From positions 1-9,068 of the forward strand of contig JAPUKV010000088.1 of the NCBI GenBank assembly GCA_027295475.1: 9,068 nt of DNA, read 5' to 3'. Made by a program: the position numbers and the translations under genes. Shown one piece after another: positions 1-6,054 of this stretch; the first letter of the stretch is position 1, and the number at the start of each line of letters is the position of its first letter. The stretch is from Pseudomonadota bacterium (GTDB lineage Bacteria > Pseudomonadota > Gammaproteobacteria > Woeseiales > Woeseiaceae). The notes beneath the pieces are model-generated. The model was not told where the DNA came from and ran no database searches. It saw only the letters and a program-made list of their open reading frames with translations.

Positions 1-30
1 CGCTTCAACGTCAAGCGGTTCTTCAACTAG
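1..30 (+). CDS. Possible C-terminal end of an upstream gene (partial)
   Basis: Frame 1 is open from the window edge to a TAG at 28-30 and would encode the last nine residues, RFNVKRFFN, of a protein that begins upstream. Nine codons are too few to identify a family. The mixed basic and aromatic content is compatible with a real C-terminus, and the stop lies 37 bases before the start of the next gene. It could equally be a chance open stretch. No terminator is evident between it and the kinase gene, so read-through into that gene is possible. Confidence 0.3.
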   Translation, partial: RFNVKRFFN

Positions 31-67
31 CCTGTGGCAGCCGCCTGGCTTAATCGTCAATTGACCC

Positions 68-3000
68 ATGCCTGAGGAAAACTTCCGGTCCCGGCTGCGC
101 AGCTTCTTCCATGAGCTCAGGCGACGCAAAGTCATACGTGCAATGGTGGCTTACCTGGTTATCGGTGCAGGCATTGCCGAGGGCGCGACCATTTTCCTGC
201 CGCCGCTCGGCGTACCCGACTGGGTGCCCAACATGGTCGCGGTTCTCGTTGTACTGGGTTTTCCGGTCGCCATGGTGCTGTCGTGGATGTTTGACATTGT
301 CCCCAACCCGGAGGAAAAAGCACAGGCCGGCGACGGTGGCACAGCGGGTAGTGTGGCTCCGGCAAGCGGCCGGTTCCTCTCCGCCACTCAGATGGAGGGC
401 CAGCGGCTTTTTCATTACGACATTCTCGAGCGGCTTGGCGTTGGTGGAATGGGCGTGGTTTACAAAGCCCGTGACACCCGGCTGGATCGTATCGTGGCGC
501 TAAAGGTCCTGTCCGATCACCTGCTCGCGGATGCGGACGCGAAGGAACGCTTTCTGATTGAAGCCAAAGCTGCCGCGGCACTGGATCACCCCAACATCTG
601 TGCGATTCACGAGGTTGGTGAGACAGACGATGGACGTTTTTATATCGCCATGCAGTACTACGAAGGCGATACGCTCCAGCAACGCATCGCCCAGGGTCCT
701 GTTCCGCTTCCGCAAGCATTGGACATCGCGGCACAGATTAGTCGCGGCCTCGTGAAAGCAGCCGATCAGGGAGTAATCCATCGGGACATCAAGCCGGCCA
801 ATATAATTCTGACCGCAGATGGCACAGTGAAAATCGTCGACTTCGGACTGGCCAAGTTTGGCGCAATCGGGATAACGAAGACGGGTGTGGGTGTCGGTAC
901 GGTTGCCTACATGAGTCCGGAGCAAACGCGGGCCGACAAGGTCGACCAACGGACAGACATCTGGTCGCTTGGCGTCGTACTCTACGAAATGCTGAGCGGA
1001 ACCCGCCCTTTCCGCGGCGGAAGTGATCAGGCCGTCGTTAACGCCATCCTGAACAGCAAGCCCGAAACCGTTACCAGCCAGGTGCCATCGCTGCCGCCCA
1101 GTGTCGCTGCAGTGGTCCAGCGCGCTACACACAAAGACCCCGAGCGGCGCTACCCGGATGCCTCGGCAATCCTCAAGGACCTGGAACTACTGCTGGACGA
1201 TCCGTCCTGCCAGATTTCTCTCGATTCGACACCAAGCCTGCCACCAGAAGGGGAACACCGGCGCGTCACCGTTATTGCGTGCTCGATCGGTGGTTTCGAT
1301 TCCCTGCTCGAAACGCTGGATCCTGACGAAGTAGAAACTACGCTGGAAGGCTTGCGCAACAGCGTGCAGTCCGTCGTGGAAGATTATGGCGGGGTACTGA
1401 ATGAATTTTCCGAAGACAAATGTATCGCTCTTTTTGGCGTCCCGACAACACACGAAGACGACCGACTCCGTGCAGTCAGGGCTGCGCTCGAAATCCAGGC
1501 CGGCGATTCGGACGAGGCGGATTTGCCAGAGGGCGTCCAACTGCGCTTTGCCGTAGGATCCGAGCAGGTTGCAATTCGCGCCACGGAGTCGGGTGAACGG
1601 CGTTATCGTGTTGGCGGCACGGTCGTCCTCGACACCACGCGCCTCGCCGCGTTGGCTGCCCCTGGCGAGATCCTGATTCCTCCGAATCTCGCACGGATTG
1701 TCGAAGCATTCGTCTCCACCGAGGGACGAACCCCTGTCAAGCTGTTGCCTGATCAACCGGCCATGACACCGCTGGCCGTACTGGGTGAGTCCGGGCACGC
1801 CAGCCGGTTGGAGGCGTCAGACCCGGGAAGCCTCACCCAGTTCGTCGGACGCACGAATGAACTTGCAGCACTGTCGCAGGCGTTGGAGGACACTCAGTCA
1901 GGGACGGGACGGTTCGTGACCGTTGTCGGTGACGTCGGCGTCGGCAAGAGTCGCGTACTGTTCGAATTCTGGAAGTCACTCAAGGATCACAACGTTCGTT
2001 CCACAGTGGGCCGATGCCGGGAACGCGGCGGCCTGACGCCTTTGCTGCCATTCATTGAAAGCATGAAAGACATACTTGGCATGGCGAAAGACTTTCCCGA
2101 CAACGCTCACGATAAGGTCGTTACAAAGACGCGGGACCTGGCGCCACAGCTTGATGCCTATCTTCCCGCCATACTCCATGTACTGTCGATCGAAAGCGAA
2201 CAGTATGCGCTGCCTTCCTATCTGGAGGGTGAGGACCTGCAAGCCGCTTTAGGTGAGGCACTGATCTCTGTTTTTACGCTGGGTTCAGCCGGACAACCCC
2301 TGGTGATGTTACTCGAAGACTGGCACTGGGCAGACGAAGGCTCAAAGGAAGTACTTTTTCAATTGCAGGAAATGGTGTCGGCTTACCCCTTGCTGGTGGT
2401 GGTGTCATCAAGGCCCGTACAAGCTGGTGCGAGCCCGCTGCCGACCGGTGACGTGCATCTCGAACTCTCGCCGCTGGCTGGCGGCCCGGCAGCCGAGATG
2501 TTGCGCGCATCGTTTGACGGCGCAAAGATTCCTGCAGAGTTGTCCGATCTGATTGCTGAGAAAACAGGGGGCAACCCGTTTTTCATAGAAGAACTGTGCC
2601 GTACCCTGCTCGAATCCGGAACGCTTGTCATTGAGGACGGCGAAGCGCATCTCACCGGTACCATTGACCGTTTGCAGATCCCCGACACGGTCCAGGCCGT
2701 GTTGAAGAGCCGGCTCGACCGGCTCGATCCGGAGGCCAGAGAAGTGCTGCGCAGTGCTGCCGTTATTGGACTGCAGTTCGGCCTGGAGCTCTTGAGCCGG
2801 GTTGTTCCTTCACGCTCACGAGTCGAAGGCGCGTTGGAGACACTTCGGTCTGCCGGGCTGATACAACGAACCGGGCTGGTGCCGGAGCCCACATACCGTT
2901 TCAAGCACGCACTAACACGAGACGTCGCCTATGAGAGTTTGCTGGAGCGGCAAAGAAAAGAGCGGCATGCATTGGTCGGCGAGGCCATTGAGAATCTTTA

Positions 3001-4804
3001 CGCCGAAAATCCGGAAGAACAAGCGGCATGGTTGGCTACCCACTTTGCGGCGGCAGAAGATTGGGACAAGGCGATTCACTACGGATTGGCGGCGGCGAAA
3101 AGAGCCGAAAGTCTGTGGCGCCTGCCGGAAACCGTAGAGACGCTGATTCGGACGCACGGCTGGATCGAACACAGTAACAAAGACCCTGCGGAACGATTGT
3201 CGCTACTCATTCAGTTGCTGCTCGATCTGGAGCGTCATCTTGAGAAACTGGGCCGCCGCGACGAACAACAGGCCACGATCGATGACCTGACAGATCTTTT
3301 GCCAACCGATGTGGCAACGAAAGAACGCGGCGAAGTTTGCGTGCGCCAGGGGGACCTGTACACGCTTTTGGGCCACTTCTCTGAAGCAAGGCCACCGTTC
3401 GATCAGGCGCTCGAGATTGCGGGGCAGCTTGAAGACTCGGAACTACGGGGGAAAGTGCTGCGAAGCCTCGGCCACACACTCTGGCGCCAGGGTAAATATG
3501 ATGAGGCGGTGCCGTGGCTTGAGCAGGCCGTCGAGCATACGCGCGAGCACGCCGACAAGAGTCGCCTGATTGCCGATCTCTGCAACCTTGGCCGTGCCGT
3601 TCGACTGCAGGACGAGTGGGACCGTGCAATGACGATCGGTGACGAAGCGCTGCAGCTGGCTAATGAAACCGACAACCCGGTCGATGCGCTATACGCATAC
3701 AACTACAGGGGTCACCTGTTTCGTGCGATGGGGCAGACGGACGACGCCATTGCAGCGTTCAAAGAAGGAGGCCGGCGCGCCCACGAGGCACGAATACCCG
3801 CTCGCGAAGCGTTTTGCACGCTCGGCCTGGCGGCCATTTACCTGGAGGAAGGCGAGCTGGAAGCCGGTCTGGCTGCGTATAAGGAATCCGTTGATCTGGC
3901 GCGGCGCGCGAACCGTGCCGATCAACTGGCACAGTCCCTGGTACTGCTGGCCCAAGCGCTCGTGACTTGCGGCAGACCAGATGAGGCTATGCCCAATTTC
4001 GAGGAAGCGGTCAGCGTACTGCGGCGCATCGGCATCGAAGAGGCGTTAGCGTCGGCTTTGACACAATTGGCGAATGCACAGCAGCGCGCCGGGCGTATCG
4101 AGGCTGAAGTAAGCTGGCGTCAAGTGGCCGAAATGCAGGAGCGGCTGGGCGATCGCCCGGGCACAATGGAGGCACTCGAACGCCTGGCAAGCCTGCGTCG
4201 TACTACGGACCGATCCGAGGCGCATTGGCTCTACCGTCGGGCGCTATCGCTTGCGACCGGGCTCGAGGACGCGGAGACAGAAGCACGCATTCGCAACAGC
4301 CTTGCGGTCCTCGCATGGCAAAACGGAGAGCTTGACGAAGCCGAGAAGCAGTACAGCATGGCGGCAGCACTTCTTCGACGCAATCAAAACAGGCAGGAAC
4401 TCGGCGTCGTATTGAACGGCCTGGGTGCTGTCCTGACCAAACTGGACCGGCCGAGCGAGGCGCTCAAAATACTCGAAGAGGCGCTCGCCACTAACCGCGA
4501 ATACGGCCAGCAGAGCGCAGAGGCTGACAGCCTTGCCGCGCTGGGTGCCGCCGACCGTATTGCCGGCGACTTGACGGGTTCCGGAGACTGGTACCAGAAA
4601 TGCGTCGAACGCCGCCGCGAATTCGGGGACCGCGCCGGCGAGGGATGGGCACTGCAACGCCTGAGCGAGGTGTCACAGGAGGCTGGCGAAAAGCAAAAGG
4701 CCGACGCATTCTCCAGTGCGGCACTGGCCATCGGGCGGGAAATCGGCGACAAAGAGCTGGAATCGCTCGCCAGCAAGCTACAATCATCTGACTACACAAT
4801 CTAG
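68..4804 (+). CDS. Membrane-anchored Ser/Thr protein kinase with cyclase-like, STAND ATPase and TPR domains
   Basis: This is a 1578-residue signalling protein. An in-frame TGA at 62-64 makes ATG 68 the most upstream possible start; no Shine-Dalgarno sequence is visible. Residues 22-47 and 52-78 are two membrane helices after a basic stretch (RRRK), so both ends should be cytoplasmic. The kinase domain (about 115-376) looks active: G124xGxxG129, K146, E165, H238-R239-D240, N245, D258-F259-G260 and S283-P284-E285. Residues 397-575 resemble a class III nucleotidyl cyclase, but the first metal Asp is replaced by Ser406 while D450 remains, so catalysis is doubtful. A STAND/AAA ATPase follows: FVGR at 592, Walker A GDVGVGKS (621-628), Walker B ending E750-D751, and a GNPFFIEEL motif near 835. 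Residues 944-960 match the conserved HALT-DVAYESLL segment of cyclase/ATPase fusions. About twelve 40-residue TPR-type repeats occupy 1084-1564. The closest known plan is PknK-like kinase-ATPase-TPR regulators. Ligand and phosphorylation targets are unknown. Confidence 0.93.
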   Translation: MPEENFRSRLRSFFHELRRRKVIRAMVAYLVIGAGIAEGATIFLPPLGVPDWVPNMVAVLVVLGFPVAMVLSWMFDIVPNPEEKAQAGDGGTAGSVAPASGRFLSATQMEGQRLFHYDILERLGVGGMGVVYKARDTRLDRIVALKVLSDHLLADADAKERFLIEAKAAAALDHPNICAIHEVGETDDGRFYIAMQYYEGDTLQQRIAQGPVPLPQALDIAAQISRGLVKAADQGVIHRDIKPANIILTADGTVKIVDFGLAKFGAIGITKTGVGVGTVAYMSPEQTRADKVDQRTDIWSLGVVLYEMLSGTRPFRGGSDQAVVNAILNSKPETVTSQVPSLPPSVAAVVQRATHKDPERRYPDASAILKDLELLLDDPSCQISLDSTPSLPPEGEHRRVTVIACSIGGFDSLLETLDPDEVETTLEGLRNSVQSVVEDYGGVLNEFSEDKCIALFGVPTTHEDDRLRAVRAALEIQAGDSDEADLPEGVQLRFAVGSEQVAIRATESGERRYRVGGTVVLDTTRLAALAAPGEILIPPNLARIVEAFVSTEGRTPVKLLPDQPAMTPLAVLGESGHASRLEASDPGSLTQFVGRTNELAALSQALEDTQSGTGRFVTVVGDVGVGKSRVLFEFWKSLKDHNVRSTVGRCRERGGLTPLLPFIESMKDILGMAKDFPDNAHDKVVTKTRDLAPQLDAYLPAILHVLSIESEQYALPSYLEGEDLQAALGEALISVFTLGSAGQPLVMLLEDWHWADEGSKEVLFQLQEMVSAYPLLVVVSSRPVQAGASPLPTGDVHLELSPLAGGPAAEMLRASFDGAKIPAELSDLIAEKTGGNPFFIEELCRTLLESGTLVIEDGEAHLTGTIDRLQIPDTVQAVLKSRLDRLDPEAREVLRSAAVIGLQFGLELLSRVVPSRSRVEGALETLRSAGLIQRTGLVPEPTYRFKHALTRDVAYESLLERQRKERHALVGEAIENLYAENPEEQAAWLATHFAAAEDWDKAIHYGLAAAKRAESLWRLPETVETLIRTHGWIEHSNKDPAERLSLLIQLLLDLERHLEKLGRRDEQQATIDDLTDLLPTDVATKERGEVCVRQGDLYTLLGHFSEARPPFDQALEIAGQLEDSELRGKVLRSLGHTLWRQGKYDEAVPWLEQAVEHTREHADKSRLIADLCNLGRAVRLQDEWDRAMTIGDEALQLANETDNPVDALYAYNYRGHLFRAMGQTDDAIAAFKEGGRRAHEARIPAREAFCTLGLAAIYLEEGELEAGLAAYKESVDLARRANRADQLAQSLVLLAQALVTCGRPDEAMPNFEEAVSVLRRIGIEEALASALTQLANAQQRAGRIEAEVSWRQVAEMQERLGDRPGTMEALERLASLRRTTDRSEAHWLYRRALSLATGLEDAETEARIRNSLAVLAWQNGELDEAEKQYSMAAALLRRNQNRQELGVVLNGLGAVLTKLDRPSEALKILEEALATNREYGQQSAEADSLAALGAADRIAGDLTGSGDWYQKCVERRREFGDRAGEGWALQRLSEVSQEAGEKQKADAFSSAALAIGREIGDKELESLASKLQSSDYTI

Positions 4805-4821
4805 AGCAGAGTAATCCAACC

Positions 4822-4828
4822 AAGGAGG
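4822..4828 (+). promoter_or_regulatory. Strong Shine-Dalgarno sequence of the DUF4242 gene
   Basis: AAGGAGG lies five bases before ATG 4834 and is a near-perfect anti-SD complement. It contrasts with the kinase gene upstream, which has no recognisable SD. If both sit on one mRNA, the small protein would be made in large excess over the 1578-residue kinase. Confidence 0.8.
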
Positions 4829-4833
4829 CTGGC

Positions 4834-5100
4834 ATGCCCGTTTACATCATCGAAAGAAACATGAAACCGGAAAGCCCGGAGCAACTGGCGGAAGTCGGCA
4901 AATTATCGGCCGCGGTTTGTGATGACATGGAAGGCGTCGTCTGGGTCCGGAGTTACGTATCCGAAGCCGAAGGCAAAGTCTACTGCGAATACGAAGCACC
5001 CAATCCTGAAGCGATTCTGGAGCACGCCAAACGGGTCGGCATCCCTGCCGATAAGATCAGCGAGGTGGCGATGGAGATTGACCCCTCGATGTTCCGCTAG
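4834..5100 (+). CDS. DUF4242 family protein (SCO4226-like, nickel-binding family)
   Basis: This is an 88-residue soluble protein with no signal peptide or membrane helix. It opens with a short beta strand (MPVYIIER), as DUF4242 proteins do. It carries the family's typical W-V-x-S-Y-V segment (WVRSYV, residues 37-42), a Y-C-x-Y strand (50-53), an A-P-(N/D)-x-E-A-I-x-E-H-A segment (55-65) and a C-terminal I-P-A-D-K-I-S-E-V segment (70-78). The length is normal for the family. The founding characterised member, Streptomyces SCO4226, binds nickel; the metal and role here are not shown by sequence, and I cannot confirm every ligand residue. The gene starts 29 bases after the kinase stop, with no terminator between them, so co-transcription is likely. 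It may act as a small partner or metal-responsive accessory of the kinase, but that is inference. Confidence 0.85.
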   Translation: MPVYIIERNMKPESPEQLAEVGKLSAAVCDDMEGVVWVRSYVSEAEGKVYCEYEAPNPEAILEHAKRVGIPADKISEVAMEIDPSMFR

Positions 5101-5253
5101 TACGGCCAAAATCGCATGGTTTTTGTATCGTACCGGCTTCGCCAGCGACTGGTCGCTCCAGATAGTCGGCTATTACGGTTCGGGAACTGCGCCATGATGG
5201 TGCAGTCAAAAGTGGTAGAATTCGTGGATTGATTTTCAGCAGGGGTTTGCAGA
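5101..5253. other. Intergenic region with nested short palindromes
   Basis: This 153-base gap separates the DUF4242 and BI-1 genes. At 5144-5157 there is a dyad, AGCGAC-TG-GTCGCT. The overlapping CCAG (5142-5145), CTGG (5149-5152) and CCAG (5158-5161) could form alternative small hairpins. No T-run follows, so it does not look like an intrinsic terminator. TAGAAT at 5216-5221 resembles a -10 hexamer but lacks a convincing -35 at normal spacing. AGGGG at 5241-5245, eight bases before ATG 5254, is the probable ribosome-binding site of the next gene. No small gene is convincing here. Confidence 0.4.
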
Positions 5254-5943
5254 ATGAACGACAACGTCAATTATCTGGCGCCGGTCTCAGACGCATCGGT
5301 CGAAGATCGCTCCGACTTTATCTGGAAGTGTTACGCCCACGTTGTCGGCGCAATCCTCGCGTTCGCGGCGATCGAAGTCTACTTCTTCCAGTCCGGAATA
5401 GCGGAACGCATCGCCATGCCAATGCTCAACAATTGGTGGGTGGTATTGGGTGTATTTATTCTGGCTGGCTGGGGTGCAACGCACGTTGCACACCGTGTCG
5501 AATCGAAGAATGCGCAATACGCGGCTTTCGCAGCATTCATTGTACTGGAGTCACTGATATTCGCGCCAATGCTGTTCATTGCGAGTATCAGGGCACCCGG
5601 CATCATCGACAGCGCGGCGGGCGTAACAGTTTTGGGCTGTGTCGGACTCATTGCGACCGTAATGGTTACGCGAAAAGACTTCTCGTTCCTGCGAGGCATG
5701 ATGGTCTGGCTGTTTTTTCTGGCTTTGGCGGCAATCGTCGGCAGTCTGATTTTCGGGTTTGAACTCGGCACCTGGTTTTCGGTTGCGATGATCGGCTTTG
5801 CGGGCGCAGCGATTCTCTACGACACGTCCAACATCCTGCACCACTATCCCCAGGATAAGTACGTCGCAGCATCGATGCAGTTGTTCGCCTCCATTGCGAT
5901 GATGTTCTGGTATATCCTGCGTCTTTTTATGAGTCGTAATTAG
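5254..5943 (+). CDS. Bax inhibitor-1 / YccA family integral membrane protein
   Basis: This is a 229-residue inner-membrane protein with about seven predicted helices (near residues 23-46, 59-77, 87-112, 115-138, 147-167, 172-189 and 203-225) and a short hydrophilic N-terminus. The segment at 187-197 (ILYDTSNILHH) followed by a Tyr-rich last helix ending YILRLF is typical of BI-1/YccA proteins. Members studied in bacteria (YetJ) leak calcium in a pH-dependent way through a di-aspartyl latch; E. coli YccA modulates the FtsH protease. Asp190 matches the first Asp of the latch, but the position expected for the second, in the last helix, appears to be Ser213, so the pH/calcium switch may be altered or absent. 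The start at ATG 5254 is backed by AGGGG eight bases upstream. The gene sits between DUF4242 and the MscS-type channel gene and is followed by a hairpin, so it is probably its own transcription unit. Whether it transports ions or regulates proteolysis cannot be told from sequence. Confidence 0.88.
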   Translation: MNDNVNYLAPVSDASVEDRSDFIWKCYAHVVGAILAFAAIEVYFFQSGIAERIAMPMLNNWWVVLGVFILAGWGATHVAHRVESKNAQYAAFAAFIVLESLIFAPMLFIASIRAPGIIDSAAGVTVLGCVGLIATVMVTRKDFSFLRGMMVWLFFLALAAIVGSLIFGFELGTWFSVAMIGFAGAAILYDTSNILHHYPQDKYVAASMQLFASIAMMFWYILRLFMSRN

Positions 5944-5957
5944 CAAGATCTGATGCT

Positions 5958-5995
5958 GGGGCATTCACATGAATGCCCCCACCCTTCCATTTTTT
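5958..5995 (+). terminator. Possible rho-independent terminator after the BI-1 gene
   Basis: A perfect 9-bp stem, GGGGCATTC (5958-5966) and GAATGCCCC (5971-5979), encloses a four-base ACAT loop, 14 bases after the BI-1 stop. A run of six T lies at 5990-5995. The T-run is about ten bases away instead of touching the stem, which is atypical, so termination may be partial or the hairpin may serve mRNA stability. Its position argues that the channel gene begins downstream of it. Confidence 0.5.
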
Positions 5996-6019
5996 ATCGT
6001 CACCGGTTCGCTGTATACT
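5990..6019 (+). promoter_or_regulatory. Weak candidate promoter of the channel gene
   Basis: TATACT at 6014-6019 is one base from the sigma-70 -10 consensus and lies 35 bases before the preferred ATG at 6055. The only -35 candidate at usual spacing is the T-rich stretch 5990-5996, a poor match. The support is position after a hairpin and the good -10 only. Confidence 0.25.
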
Positions 6020-6054
6020 GCAGCGAGCATGGCTCCGGAACGGATATTCCAAAG

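Noticed and set aside
1187..1798. A 203-codon minus-strand frame opposite the kinase gene (and similar long ones at 159-734, 500-1132 and 8221-8862)
   Set aside because: Each lies opposite strongly recognised coding sequence and shows no family motif; long antisense frames are expected in GC-rich genes.
4919..5197. A 92-codon plus-strand frame overlapping the DUF4242 gene
   Set aside because: It is a shifted-frame shadow of a recognised gene, with unnatural composition (many Ser, Lys, Trp) and no SD.
5229..5762. A 177-codon plus-strand frame within the BI-1 gene
   Set aside because: It is rich in Arg, Cys and Gly, as expected of an out-of-frame reading; the overlapping frame is a convincing seven-helix BI-1 protein.
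5953..6054. N-terminal extension of the channel from ATG 5953
   Set aside because: It overlaps a hairpin/terminator candidate, has no good SD, and would bury a clear signal peptide that begins at 6055.
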